DNA of 41,267 bases from Pseudomonas sp. (lineage in GTDB: Bacteria > Pseudomonadota > Gammaproteobacteria > Pseudomonadales > Pseudomonadaceae): NCBI GenBank assembly GCA_022448005.1, contig JAKUTK010000044.1, forward strand, positions 1 through 41,267, written 5' to 3'. The notes beneath the pieces are model-generated. The model saw nothing but the letters and a program-made list of their open reading frames with translations. It ran no database searches and was not told the DNA's origin. Each line of letters opens with the position of its first letter. Positions within the stretch are counted from its first letter, which is position 1. This document shows, piece after piece, positions 9,418-19,954 of the stretch. The position numbers were made by a program, and so were the translations under genes.

Positions 9418-11141
9418 AGCTCCGGCCCCATGGAAAAGTGCAGGCGAACTCCGCCCTCGCCATCCAGCGGATGTGCCAGATCCACACGAATCGGCCCAAC
9501 CGGCGAGACCCAGCGCACGCCGACACCTACGCTGCTTTTGAGGCTCGGCAGCTCTAACGAGTTGAACGAATTACCCTGATCGACAAAGGTCGCCAGGCGC
9601 CATTTCTCCGTCAGTGAATACTGGTACTCGGCGCTGACCGCGAGCTGATAACGCCCGCCGATTCGGTCGCCATCCGAGTTGGTCGGCGACAGGCTCTGGT
9701 AGTCGTAACCGCGCACGCTTTGATCACCACCGGCAAAATAGCGCAGCGATGGCGGCACATTGGTGTATTCGTCGGTCCAGTTACCGCCCACTTCCACCCG
9801 CCCGAGAAAACGATGTCGAGCACCCAGCGTGGTGAGTCCCTTGACCGTCGCGTTGGCATGGATCAGATCAGCGTCCGAGAACACGCCCTCCTTCGCCGCC
9901 CCCAATTCGAACCTCAAGCGATAGCCATGACTGGGATCGAGACGGTTGTCGCTGCGCAGAAAGCTGTAAGAAACACCCGGCATCAACAAGGTGCTGACCC
10001 CCGAATCATCGCCCAGCTCGTACTGCTCATGACGCCACTTCAGCGCCCAGACGCGCTGCCAGCCGCTGGGCAGCCGACGATGCCACTCAGGGCCAACCGT
10101 CAGCAGGCGACTCAGGCTGTCTTTATCACTCAGTTCTTCGTACTGATAGCCGGCTGCATAGCGCAGTTTGTCCGTCAACGGTGGGTCCAGTGGTACGTCA
10201 TAAAACAGACCGACGTTCTGCCGCGGCGCCGACAACTCGGACTCTATGCCGTAGCTGTGGCCCTGCGGGTTGACCCAATGGCGGGTGAAGTCGAAACGTA
10301 TCCGTGGCCCGACATCCGTCGAGTAGCCCAAACCAAGCCCGAGCGTGCGCGGCTCTCGCGTGGTCAATTGCACCGCAACGGGAATACGTTGCTGATCGGC
10401 GTTAGCCGGGTTGGCATCGACCCGGACGCCTTCGAAGTAGCCGCTGGACTGCATCGCCTGGTTGAGTTCGGCAATCAATTCCGAGTCATACGGCGTGCCG
10501 GGATCGAATGGCACCATGCGCTCCAGCAAGTCCGGATCAAAAGGCGAATCTCCTTCAAAACCCACATCCCCGAGCAAGTAGCGTGGCCCGCTGTTAAACA
10601 CCAGTTCTACGTCGGCGGCATTGGTGTCGGGGTTGATCGCCAGCCGTTGACGCTCGAAGCGGCCATCAAAAAACCCATAGCGCGATGCCTGATTGAGAAT
10701 TCGTTGTTTGACCGCTTCGTACTGCCCGTGATTGAGCACGGCGCCTGGCTTCAAGGTGTTGCGCGGCACCCGAAACGCCTGCAGTTCGGCAGCGGGCCCG
10801 TTGACCTGCAATGTGATGTCGCGCAGACGAACTGGCTCGCCGGGCTTGATTCGCAGCGCCAGCCGAGGAGTTTCGCCTCCGGTGACCCTGGTTTCGATAA
10901 CAGCGTGGTAATAGCCCAACGCCTGCAGCGCTTTGTTCGCCTGCTCCTGGGCAATGCGACTGTAACGCAGCAATTCCTCTTCGCTGCGATCACCCAGCTC
11001 GCCGATGTAGTTCTCGACGTTTTCACGCAGCGCACTGTTTGACGGCGTGACCTTGACGTCGAGCTCAGCTGCGTCCAGCGCAGATGCACAGCACAAGAAA
11101 ACGCCCGCCGGAGCGATACGGCGAAGGATACGGATAGGCAT
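9414..11141 (-). CDS. tamA: Outer-membrane assembly module protein TamA (Omp85/BamA family)
   Basis: TamA is an Omp85-family outer-membrane barrel with N-terminal POTRA domains that works with TamB. From the ATG at 11139-11141 the protein has 575 residues, close to the usual TamA length, and begins with a signal peptide (MPIRILRR, hydrophobic stretch, ALDA|AELDV). POTRA-like sequence covers roughly residues 27-265. The C-terminal half is barrel-like, including GGDQSVRGYDYQSLSP, the Omp85 RGY loop motif, and ends GPIRVDLAHPL...LHFSMGPEL. The frame is open up to 11459, but that extension lacks family sequence and would run into the GNAT gene, so the shorter start is preferred even though its ribosome-binding site is weak. 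Confidence 0.94.
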   Translation of the reverse strand: MPIRILRRIAPAGVFLCCASALDAAELDVKVTPSNSALRENVENYIGELGDRSEEELLRYSRIAQEQANKALQALGYYHAVIETRVTGGETPRLALRIKPGEPVRLRDITLQVNGPAAELQAFRVPRNTLKPGAVLNHGQYEAVKQRILNQASRYGFFDGRFERQRLAINPDTNAADVELVFNSGPRYLLGDVGFEGDSPFDPDLLERMVPFDPGTPYDSELIAELNQAMQSSGYFEGVRVDANPANADQQRIPVAVQLTTREPRTLGLGLGYSTDVGPRIRFDFTRHWVNPQGHSYGIESELSAPRQNVGLFYDVPLDPPLTDKLRYAAGYQYEELSDKDSLSRLLTVGPEWHRRLPSGWQRVWALKWRHEQYELGDDSGVSTLLMPGVSYSFLRSDNRLDPSHGYRLRFELGAAKEGVFSDADLIHANATVKGLTTLGARHRFLGRVEVGGNWTDEYTNVPPSLRYFAGGDQSVRGYDYQSLSPTNSDGDRIGGRYQLAVSAEYQYSLTEKWRLATFVDQGNSFNSLELPSLKSSVGVGVRWVSPVGPIRVDLAHPLDGEGGVRLHFSMGPEL

Positions 11142-11284
11142 GGCCAGGGATGCTAGCACGCTGCGCACTAGGCTTTGGCGAAGTGTCGATGCGTGTAGCA
11201 CGGCATATACAGCGTAAGGCAAAAGCATGGGAACACTTCTTAGGACAACATCAGTACGACTGTCACCCCTGCGCAAAATTCGTT

Positions 11285-11923
11285 CTAACCGCTGGATGCC
11301 TCGACTTGCCGCGGCGCCGGATGGAAAAAAACGTGCTCGACCACCGGACCGATGGCTACCTGGCCGATGTCTTCGTACCCCTGACGTGCGTAGAAGTTGA
11401 GGTAGCGTGAGTTGCCGGTGTCGATCACCAGGCCCTCCGATGCGGCGTCCGCGGCACACCAGTTATGCAATGCTTCAAGCAGCTGCTCGCCATAGTGTTG
11501 CCCCTGGCACTTGGGATGGACCGCCATCAGCGGCAACACATGGAAATTTCCTGGTGGCAGACAACCCAGCACCGCGGCGTGGTAATCAAGGTAGCGCCGT
11601 GTGCAGCGGAAGCCTGCAGTCAGCAGCATGCGCATTCGCCAAGCCCAACTTTCGGTGATGTCCAGTCGACGCTGTGGTGGCGCGATCAGCGCGGCAGCAA
11701 TCAACCGGTCTTCGAGCAACAACCCCAACGCTGGTTGGTCCTGCAGCAAGTGCTGATTGACCAGCTCGCGCACGGTTGCGCGGACACGCTGCTCGTAGCC
11801 GGGGCGATCAGCCTCGAACAAATAAGCGAAGGTCGGTTCGTGTCGGTAGGCGTTATACAGAAGCGAGCGGATTTCCCTGGCGTAACCACTGTCGAGCATT
11901 CGTACTTCTGCAGTCATCGGCAT
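11285..11923 (-). CDS. GNAT-family N-acetyltransferase
   Basis: This 212-residue protein shows the GNAT core: FHVLPLMAVHPKCQGQHYGEQLLEAL (split here as the beta-4 strand VLPLMAV and the acetyl-CoA loop QGQHYG), followed by the second-half pattern GLVIDTGNSRYLNFYARQGYE. It would transfer an acetyl group from acetyl-CoA to an unknown amine. The substrate cannot be predicted. AGAGAA upstream supports the start at 11923. An internal ATG two codons later is also possible. It lies 143 nt upstream of tamA on the same strand, and divergent from xthA on the other side. Confidence 0.85.
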   Translation of the reverse strand: MPMTAEVRMLDSGYAREIRSLLYNAYRHEPTFAYLFEADRPGYEQRVRATVRELVNQHLLQDQPALGLLLEDRLIAAALIAPPQRRLDITESWAWRMRMLLTAGFRCTRRYLDYHAAVLGCLPPGNFHVLPLMAVHPKCQGQHYGEQLLEALHNWCAADAASEGLVIDTGNSRYLNFYARQGYEDIGQVAIGPVVEHVFFHPAPRQVEASSG

Positions 11924-12069
11924 GGCGGTTCTCTTGTTATGTCACTGGGCTGATTTCACGTTAGCAGCCGCATCGGAATCTTGCCGCAGGAGAACCGGGG
12001 TGGATGATTACGGCTCGCCGCGGCGCCGCCATAGCCAGTAGAATCGCGGTTTTGCCGGAGCCACAGTCG

Positions 12070-12885
12070 ATGAAGCTTGTTTCTTTCAATATCAATGGCT
12101 TAAGAGCCAGACCTCATCAACTTTCCGCAATCATCGAGAAGCATCAGCCTGACGTGATCGGCTTGCAGGAAACCAAGGTGTCTGACGAACAGTTCCCACA
12201 GGCCGAGATAGAGGCCCTTGGTTATCACGTCCATTTCCATGGCCAGAAAGGTCATTACGGTGTCGCGCTGCTGTCACGACAGGCCCCGCTGGAAATCCAC
12301 AAGGGCTTTCCAGGCGATGGCGAGGAATCGCAGAAGCGCTTCATCTGGGGTCGGTTCGCAGACAGCAATGGCGAGCCGGTTACGGTCATGAACGGTTATT
12401 TCCCTCAGGGCGAGAGCCGCATCCACCCCACCAAATTTCCGGCCAAGACCAAGTTCTATGCCGACCTCCAGGCGCTGCTGGAAGAACGTTTTACCCCTGA
12501 GCAATCCGTAGCCGTGATGGGCGACTTCAACATCTCACCCGAAGATTGCGACATCGGCATTGGCGAGGTAAACGCTAAACGCTGGCTGCGCACGGGTAAG
12601 TGCAGCTTTCTGCCGGAGGAACGCGAGTGGCTGACTCGCTTGAAGAACTGGGGTCTGCAGGACAGCTTTCGCACGCTCAATCCTGAAGTGGTTGATCGCT
12701 TCAGCTGGTTCGACTACCGCAGCCGCGGCTTCGAAGACGACCCACGCCGTGGGCTGCGCATTGACCTGATCCTGACCACCGCAGGCCTGCACGAGCGCGT
12801 CACGGATTGCGGCGTCGACTATGACATCCGCAGCATGGAAAAGCCGTCGGACCATTGCCCGGTGTGGATCGAGCTGGGCGAATAA
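12070..12885 (+). CDS. xthA: Exodeoxyribonuclease III
   Basis: Exonuclease III is the AP endonuclease and 3'-5' exonuclease of base-excision repair. The protein starts [14 protein letters not shown] and has 271 residues, typical for the family. The magnesium-binding Glu34 lies in [40 protein letters not shown] and the C-terminal [10 protein letters not shown] carry the other conserved catalytic Asp, Asn and His residues. The frame is open from 12004, but the ATG at 12070 matches the family start and has GGAG 9 nt upstream. It is a stand-alone gene, divergent from the acetyltransferase. Confidence 0.97.
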   Translation: MKLVSFNINGLRARPHQLSAIIEKHQPDVIGLQETKVSDEQFPQAEIEALGYHVHFHGQKGHYGVALLSRQAPLEIHKGFPGDGEESQKRFIWGRFADSNGEPVTVMNGYFPQGESRIHPTKFPAKTKFYADLQALLEERFTPEQSVAVMGDFNISPEDCDIGIGEVNAKRWLRTGKCSFLPEEREWLTRLKNWGLQDSFRTLNPEVVDRFSWFDYRSRGFEDDPRRGLRIDLILTTAGLHERVTDCGVDYDIRSMEKPSDHCPVWIELGE

Positions 12886-12966
12886 CTGCGCATGCGATGC
12901 CGCGGCGTGGCGAGTGCAGAACGCATTTTTGCGAGCTGATCAACATCTTCGACGCATCGCAGCCAG

Positions 12967-12998
12967 CTGTCACATAACGGTAAGCAAAGCGTCTTAAT
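12967..12998 (+). promoter_or_regulatory. Possible weak Pho box and -10 upstream of the PstS-like gene
   Basis: CTGTCAC (12967-12973), ATAA, then CGGTAAG (12978-12984) resembles the Pho box layout CTGTCAT-N4-CTGTCAT. The first half matches 6 of 7 positions and the second 4 of 7. A CTTAAT -10-like hexamer follows 8 nt later (12993-12998), the same spacing as in the better phoX site of this window. The second half-site is poor, so this is tentative. Confidence 0.35.
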
Positions 12999-13031
12999 CT
13001 CCCCCGCTTCTTTGAAAGGGAGAGTCGTCGC

Positions 13032-14402
13032 ATGCCAGCTTCAGCGTCCGTCACCACCAAGAGGAAACGGGCGCTGCGCCTGTGGGTCGTCGGCCTGCTT
13101 TGCGCCAGCCCGCTCGCGCTAGGCGAGCCCTTGGCTGCGCCCGTAGCCAACAGCCCAGTGCTGCGCAAACAGGGATCTAATACGGTCGGTGCGAAGCTCG
13201 CACCGATGCTGCTGGCCGGCCTCTTCGAAGCGCAGGGCCTGAATTCGGTGCGAATCAGCCCGGCCGGCAAGGAGAACGAACAGCGCATCAGTGCCATCGA
13301 CAGCTCCGGCCGAGCGGTTCATGCCCTCGTTGCAGCACACGGCACCGGCACCGGTTTCGCCGGGCTTAAAGACGGCTCCTCCGATCTCGCGGCTGCTTCG
13401 CGCCCCATCAAAGACAGCGAGTATGCAAGTCTCTCCGCCCTCGGCGACTTGCGCAGCGCAGCAGCCGAGCAGGTGATTGCGATCGACGGACTGGCAATCA
13501 TCGTAAACCCCGACAACCCAATCTCCTCACTCAGCGTTGAGCAGGTCGCCAACCTGTTTGCCGGTGAAATCCGCAACTGGAAAGCGCTCGGTGGCAAAGA
13601 CATACCTGTGGAGCTGCACGCGCGGGATGACCAGTCTGGCACCTTCGACACCTTCAAGGAGCTGGTGCTCGGCGCGCAGGGGAAGACATTGGCCGCCAAT
13701 GCCGCCCGCTATGAATCCAACGACCAACTCTCACAGATCGTCAGTGACCGCCCCGGCGCGATCGGTTTTGTCGGCCTCGCATCGGTGGGTAAAGCCCGCG
13801 CACTGGCAATAGCAGACGGCGACTCACAACCCATGCTACCCAGCACAGCGCTGGTGGCGACCGAGGATTATCCATTGTCGCGGCGGTTGTTTTTCTATGC
13901 GAACCCGGCGCAGCAGTCGGAGTGGACCCGAACCTTTCTAGGCTTCGTGCACAGTGCTGCTGGCCAAGCCATCGTCGCCCAGTCGGGCTACATCGGGCAA
14001 GCCATCAATGCGATCACCCTCTCTCCATCGCCAGGCATGCCGCAGCCGTACCAAGACCTCGCCAGCCAGGCGCAGCGTCTGACGGTTAACTTCCGCTTCG
14101 ACGAAGGTAGCGCGCGCTTGGACAACAAGGCGCAGCGTGACGTCGAACGGTTGATCGAGTACCTGCAGGGCACCGACAAAACGATGAGCGCGGCGGTCCT
14201 GGTTGGATTCGGGGACGCTCGGGGCGACCCGGCGCGTACCGCTTTGCTCTCCAAACTTCGCGCCATGGCGGTTCGTAGAGAGCTCGCCCGGGGCGGAATA
14301 CTCGTTAGAGAAATCAACGGCTTAGGCGACGAACTTCCAGTAGCCTCGAATACGAATAGCGGTCGCGTAAAGAACCGCCGTGTTGAGGTATGGGTGTATT
14401 GA
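13032..14402 (+). CDS. PstS-like phosphate-binding domain fused to OmpA-like domain
   Basis: This 456-residue protein has a signal peptide (residues 1-32), then a type-2 periplasmic binding domain (about 43-325) of the PstS/DING kind. That domain includes KQGSNTVG, DGSSDLAAASRPI and HARDDQSGTFDTF; the SGT motif (202-204) corresponds to the phosphate-gripping loop in PstS. A C-terminal OmpA-like peptidoglycan-binding domain (about 348-456) follows, with VNFRFDEGSARLD and the terminal NRRVEVWV. It would sit in the periplasm attached to peptidoglycan and bind phosphate or another oxyanion. GGGAGAG 8 nt before the ATG is a good ribosome-binding site. No pst transport genes are adjacent. A role in phosphate scavenging is inferred from the domain and a possible Pho box. 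Confidence 0.85.
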   Translation: MPASASVTTKRKRALRLWVVGLLCASPLALGEPLAAPVANSPVLRKQGSNTVGAKLAPMLLAGLFEAQGLNSVRISPAGKENEQRISAIDSSGRAVHALVAAHGTGTGFAGLKDGSSDLAAASRPIKDSEYASLSALGDLRSAAAEQVIAIDGLAIIVNPDNPISSLSVEQVANLFAGEIRNWKALGGKDIPVELHARDDQSGTFDTFKELVLGAQGKTLAANAARYESNDQLSQIVSDRPGAIGFVGLASVGKARALAIADGDSQPMLPSTALVATEDYPLSRRLFFYANPAQQSEWTRTFLGFVHSAAGQAIVAQSGYIGQAINAITLSPSPGMPQPYQDLASQAQRLTVNFRFDEGSARLDNKAQRDVERLIEYLQGTDKTMSAAVLVGFGDARGDPARTALLSKLRAMAVRRELARGGILVREINGLGDELPVASNTNSGRVKNRRVEVWVY

Positions 14403-14510
14403 GGGCCGTTTAAGTCAGTGCAAGAACGTATCAGCCGATAGTCTGCGGCGTACTGTTCCGTCGCGACGGGCGCGACTAAGCTCAGACGATTTCCATCAAC
14501 GGAAACGACC

Positions 14511-15446
14511 ATGTATCTGGTTTGTGGCGAAGCCCTTTTCGACGTCTTTACAACCCCGGCGGGTGCTCAGCGCAATCGCTTGACCCTGGAGGCGGTGGCT
14601 GGCGGCTCACCGTTCAACGTGGCGGTCGGCCTCTCCCGGCTGGGAACGTCATCAGCATTGTTCACTGGCATGTCCCGAGACCACTTGGGTCAGCAATTGC
14701 GGCAAGTGCTTGAGGACGAAGGAGTCGATACGCGCTATCTGATCGACTTCGATGCACCCACCACACTGGCGATGGTCGCTCTGGGAGCGTACGGCTCACC
14801 CGTCTACAGCTTTCGCGGCGAAGGCTGTGCCGATCGACTCCCACGCGACGAGCATTTCGCCTCGCTCAGCGATGAGATCCGCGGCATTCACGTCGGCTCC
14901 TACTCCATAGTCACCGCCCCGATTGCCGACACCTTGCTGTCGCTGGTCCGCCGCGAAAGCGAGCGCCGCTTGATCTCGCTGGACCCTAACATCCGCCTCA
15001 ATGTCGAGCCGGACCTGGGCCGCTGGCGCGAACGTGTCGAGGCAATCGCTGCACTTGCTCACCTGATCAAGGTCAGCGATGAGGATCTGACCCTGCTTTA
15101 TCCCGGCGAAGCCCCAGAGCTCATCGCTCAGCGCTGGTTACAGGGAGGCTGCCAGCTGGTCGTCTTGACCCGCGGCAGAGAAGGCGCGCAGCTGTTCAGC
15201 CGTCGCCAGGGCGCGTTATACGCGGCAGCAAAACCGGTGACCGTTCGCGATACGGTTGGCGCCGGCGATACCTTCCAGGCAGCCCTGCTCAGCTATTTGT
15301 ACGAACACAAGCTGGATACACCTGCAGCGCTGGCGCAGATTCAGCGCGACCAGTTGCAGGCCATGCTGGCGTTTGCCGTTCAGGCAGCGGCGATCACCTG
15401 CTCCCGTCACGGCCCGGACCTGCCCTACCGATACGAAATTGCCTGA
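14511..15446 (+). CDS. mtlZ: Fructokinase (PfkB family) of the mannitol locus
   Basis: MtlZ phosphorylates the fructose formed from mannitol by MtlD, yielding fructose 6-phosphate. The 311-residue protein has the PfkB features GGSPFNVAVGLSRLG (31-45) and DTVGAGDTFQAALL (247-260), with the GAGD anion hole and catalytic Asp253. Length and overall pattern match bacterial fructokinases. GGAA lies 8 nt before the ATG at 14511. In P. fluorescens the fructokinase gene lies at the end of the mtl operon; here it is placed upstream, directly before the regulator gene, so the order is rearranged. The fructose specificity is inferred from this context. Confidence 0.92.
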   Translation: MYLVCGEALFDVFTTPAGAQRNRLTLEAVAGGSPFNVAVGLSRLGTSSALFTGMSRDHLGQQLRQVLEDEGVDTRYLIDFDAPTTLAMVALGAYGSPVYSFRGEGCADRLPRDEHFASLSDEIRGIHVGSYSIVTAPIADTLLSLVRRESERRLISLDPNIRLNVEPDLGRWRERVEAIAALAHLIKVSDEDLTLLYPGEAPELIAQRWLQGGCQLVVLTRGREGAQLFSRRQGALYAAAKPVTVRDTVGAGDTFQAALLSYLYEHKLDTPAALAQIQRDQLQAMLAFAVQAAAITCSRHGPDLPYRYEIA

Positions 15447-15490
15447 CAGGTTGGCCACAACAGCGCGAACGTCTATAACCCCAAGAGGAC

Positions 15491-15498
15491 AAGAATAA
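15491..15498 (+). promoter_or_regulatory. AAnAAnAA motif in mtlR leader
   Basis: AAGAATAA matches the AAnAAnAA core of Hfq/Crc targets but has a purine at the third position where the usual form has pyrimidine. It sits 18 nt before the mtlR start. An almost identical string precedes mtlK. Weak evidence by itself. Confidence 0.25.
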
Positions 15499-15515
15499 GG
15501 ACGACGGAACCGGGC

Positions 15516-16421
15516 ATGAAAGCGTTGAAGATCTCCGATCCATCCTACGAACTGATGGACGATCACCACGGCAACTCATTGATCTACCGTGAGCATGGCT
15601 TTCCTTGCCCGCTGGTGCGCTGGCACAACCACAAGGAATACGAACTGCACTTGATCGTCGCCAGTTCGGGCAAGGTGTTCGTCGGCGATTACGTGGGCAA
15701 CTTTGGTCCCAACAGTTTGTTTCTTACCGGCCCGAATCTGCCGCACAACTGGATCAGCCAGGTCGATGAAGGTGAAGTCGTCGCCAAGCGCGACATGCTC
15801 GTCAATTTCACCGACGAACTGTTCGAAGCGGGCCACAACGTGTTTTCCGAACTACGCAGTTTGACGCCGATGCTCGAGCGTTCACGCTATGGGATCGAAT
15901 ACCGCTGTCCGCACACCATTGCCGAGGCCAGCCGGCTGATGCATCGGGTCGCCGGCAGCCGCGGCGCCACCCGCCTCGGCTATTTCCTGATCATGCTGGA
16001 GCTACTGGCCAGCTGCGATGACTACCAGCTGCTCTCCGGCGCCACCTCGGCGCAACTGGGCGACGAACACCACGCCGACCGCACCAACATGGCGGTGAAC
16101 TACATCTTCGACAACTACATGCGCGAACTGCCGCTGGAAGAAGTCGCGAGCCACCTGGGCATGAAGCCCACCTATTTTTCACGCTTTTTCAAACGCGCCA
16201 CTGGGCGCTGTTATGTCGAGTTCGTCAACAGCCTGCGCATCAGCAAGTCCTGCGAGCTGCTGCTGGACAACGACAAGCCGGTCACCGACGTCTGCTTTGA
16301 ATCAGGCTTCAATAACCTGTCCAATTTCAATCGTCGCTTTCAGCAGCTCAAGGGCATGACCCCCTCCTGCTACCGCCGTCTGGTTGAGCAACGGTTGACC
16401 GAGCAGAACCTCGCCAGCTGA
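15516..16421 (+). CDS. mtlR: AraC-family transcriptional activator of the mannitol operon
   Basis: The 301-residue protein has an N-terminal cupin-like sensing region (about 20-140, with LVRWHNHKEYELHLIV) and a C-terminal double helix-turn-helix DNA-binding domain of AraC type (about 190-290). The latter includes LPLEEVASHLGMKPTYFSRFFKRATG and VTDVCFESGFNNLSNFNRRFQ. Its place between the fructokinase and the mtlE transport gene matches MtlR, the activator of Pseudomonas mannitol genes that responds to mannitol, arabitol or sorbitol. It starts 70 nt after mtlZ and may be co-transcribed with it. The 308-nt gap that follows holds the likely target promoter. Confidence 0.92.
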   Translation: MKALKISDPSYELMDDHHGNSLIYREHGFPCPLVRWHNHKEYELHLIVASSGKVFVGDYVGNFGPNSLFLTGPNLPHNWISQVDEGEVVAKRDMLVNFTDELFEAGHNVFSELRSLTPMLERSRYGIEYRCPHTIAEASRLMHRVAGSRGATRLGYFLIMLELLASCDDYQLLSGATSAQLGDEHHADRTNMAVNYIFDNYMRELPLEEVASHLGMKPTYFSRFFKRATGRCYVEFVNSLRISKSCELLLDNDKPVTDVCFESGFNNLSNFNRRFQQLKGMTPSCYRRLVEQRLTEQNLAS

Positions 16422-16573
16422 TACGCTTCGTCGCTGCGTGCCACCTGAGGATTTCCCGCCGTCATGTACGGCTAAAGGCCGGTCGCGCCGCTTTTCCCCG
16501 AGCTTTCAGAGCGCTAGCCCCTACTAAGCGGGCGCTTGCGCAAGTACCCAATCAACCTCATCGCTCAACCGTT

Positions 16574-16642
16574 ATGGTGCAAAAAAGTATCAGATGATGT
16601 GCAGTCAGGGCTTTGTGAGCTTGACACTCCTGACGTTGTAAT
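16574..16642 (+). promoter_or_regulatory. Candidate MtlR half-sites and mtlE promoter
   Basis: The 308-nt space between mtlR and mtlE has no gene. Two similar octamers, ATGGTGCA (16574-16581) and GATGTGCA (16596-16603), lie in direct orientation 22 bp apart, about two helical turns, which fits an AraC-type activator. A perfect TTGACA (16621-16626) lies downstream, but no -10 lies 17 nt from it. TGTGAG (16614-16619) with TGTAAT (16637-16642) has 17-nt spacing and is the better pair. This is a pattern-based guess. Confidence 0.35.
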
Positions 16643-16676
16643 GCTCGCGAGCCGCTCGTACCGCAGTAAGCGAGCC

Positions 16677-16692
16677 ACAACAAAAACAATAA
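16677..16692 (+). promoter_or_regulatory. CA-rich Hfq/Crc-type motif in mtlE leader
   Basis: Overlapping AACAAAAA (16679-16686) and AACAATAA (16685-16692) both match AAnAAnAA; the second is the canonical form with pyrimidines at both variable positions. In Pseudomonas, Hfq with Crc binds such leaders and blocks translation of catabolic genes when preferred carbon sources are present. A 7-bp hairpin (16696-16702 with 16712-16718) separates the motif from the GAGGAG ribosome-binding site at 16718-16723. Confidence 0.5.
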
Positions 16693-16729
16693 GTGCTTCC
16701 GCCCTCCGGCCGCGGAAGAGGAGCCCTCG

Positions 16730-18040
<1,311 letters not shown>

Positions 18041-18089
18041 GCACCGCAAGCAGGCAACGTTCCTTCCTCACCGAAGGTGAACACCAGGC

Positions 18090-18107
18090 AGGGCTCGCCC
18101 GAGCCCT
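18090..18107 (+). repeat. Stem-loop between mtlE and mtlF
   Basis: AGGGCTCG and CGAGCCCT form a perfect 8-bp inverted repeat separated by CC (position certain to one base). It lies in the 96-nt gap after mtlE and before the mtlF start. Such hairpins after binding-protein genes often protect the upstream mRNA or partly stop transcription. Confidence 0.5.
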
Positions 18108-18136
18108 CATGGCCTTCTTTCAGCCGGAGCACGTCC

Positions 18137-19081
18137 ATGGCTACCACAACCACAGCCTTGCCCAAAGTTGCTGCCAGCGATGCGACAAGCGAGCCGAGCG
18201 AGCGCAAGCCGCGCCGGTTCGGCCCCAGCTGGTTTCTCGTCAGCCCGTCCGTTGCGCTGTTGCTGCTGTGGATGCTGGTTCCGCTGTCGATGACCGTTTA
18301 CTTCTCGGTGATTCGCTACAACCTGCTTTACCCCGGCGAGAATGATTTCGTCGGGCTGGAGAATTTTCACTACTTTCTGACCGACGCTGGCTTCATGCCC
18401 GGCATGACCAACACCTTGTTGTTGGTTGGCAGCGTGCTGCTGATCAGCGTCGTGCTCGGTGTGCTGATCTCCGCACTATTGGAAGCGGCGGATTTCACCG
18501 GCCGCGGCATCGTCCGCGTCATGTTGATCTCGCCGTTCTTCATCATGCCGACCGTCAGTGCGCTGGTCTGGAAGAACCTGATCTACCACCCCGTCTCGGG
18601 AATCCTGGCGGCCGTCTGGAAATTCTTTGGTGCACAACCGGTGGACTGGCTGGCCCAGCATCCGCTGCTCTCAATCATCATCATCGTGTCCTGGCAATGG
18701 TTGCCCTTCGCGATCCTGATCCTGATGACAGCCATGCAGTCGCTCGATCAGGAACAGAAGGAAGCGGCCCGCCTTGATGGTGCCGGGCCGATCGCGATCT
18801 TTTGGCACCTGACCTTGCCCCACCTGGCGCGCCCGATCGCCGTGGTGGTGATGATCGAGACCATTTTCCTGCTGTCGGTCTTCGCCGAGATTTTCACCAC
18901 CACCAGCGGTGGCCCGGGCTACGCATCGACCAACCTCGCCTACCTGATCTACACCCAGGCGCTGCTGCAATTTGACGTCGGCATGGCATCGGCCGGTGGC
19001 CTGATCGCGGTGGTGATCGCCAACATCGCGGCGATCATCCTGGTGCGGATGCTCGGCAAGAATCTCACCGAAAAGTACTGA
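18137..19081 (+). CDS. mtlF: Mannitol/polyol ABC transporter permease
   Basis: MtlF is one of two inner-membrane permease subunits. From the ATG at 18137 the protein has 314 residues, with six predicted membrane segments and the cytoplasmic EAA loop, EQKEAARLDGAGPIAIFWHLTLP, which contacts the ATPase MtlK. An in-frame GTG some 60 nt upstream would add 20 residues without family character, running through the intergenic hairpin. The ATG has GGAG 7 nt upstream and is preferred. It is followed by mtlG after 10 nt. Confidence 0.94.
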   Translation: MATTTTALPKVAASDATSEPSERKPRRFGPSWFLVSPSVALLLLWMLVPLSMTVYFSVIRYNLLYPGENDFVGLENFHYFLTDAGFMPGMTNTLLLVGSVLLISVVLGVLISALLEAADFTGRGIVRVMLISPFFIMPTVSALVWKNLIYHPVSGILAAVWKFFGAQPVDWLAQHPLLSIIIIVSWQWLPFAILILMTAMQSLDQEQKEAARLDGAGPIAIFWHLTLPHLARPIAVVVMIETIFLLSVFAEIFTTTSGGPGYASTNLAYLIYTQALLQFDVGMASAGGLIAVVIANIAAIILVRMLGKNLTEKY

Positions 19082-19091
19082 GGACAGATCG

Positions 19092-19925
<834 letters not shown>

Positions 19926-19954
19926 CCCGCCGCCGCGGTATTAACAAGATCGAT

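Noticed and set aside
9720..11042. Long plus-strand open frame (440 codons) opposite tamA
   Set aside because: It is exactly antisense to a well-supported gene, has no recognisable domain, and reflects lack of stops opposite high-GC codons.
11142..11459. 106-residue N-terminal extension of TamA
   Set aside because: It would overlap the acetyltransferase gene, lacks a signal peptide at its start, and exceeds the family length.
16621..16644. Perfect TTGACA as the mtlE -35
   Set aside because: No -10-like hexamer lies 16-18 nt downstream; the nearest candidates are only 10-12 nt away.
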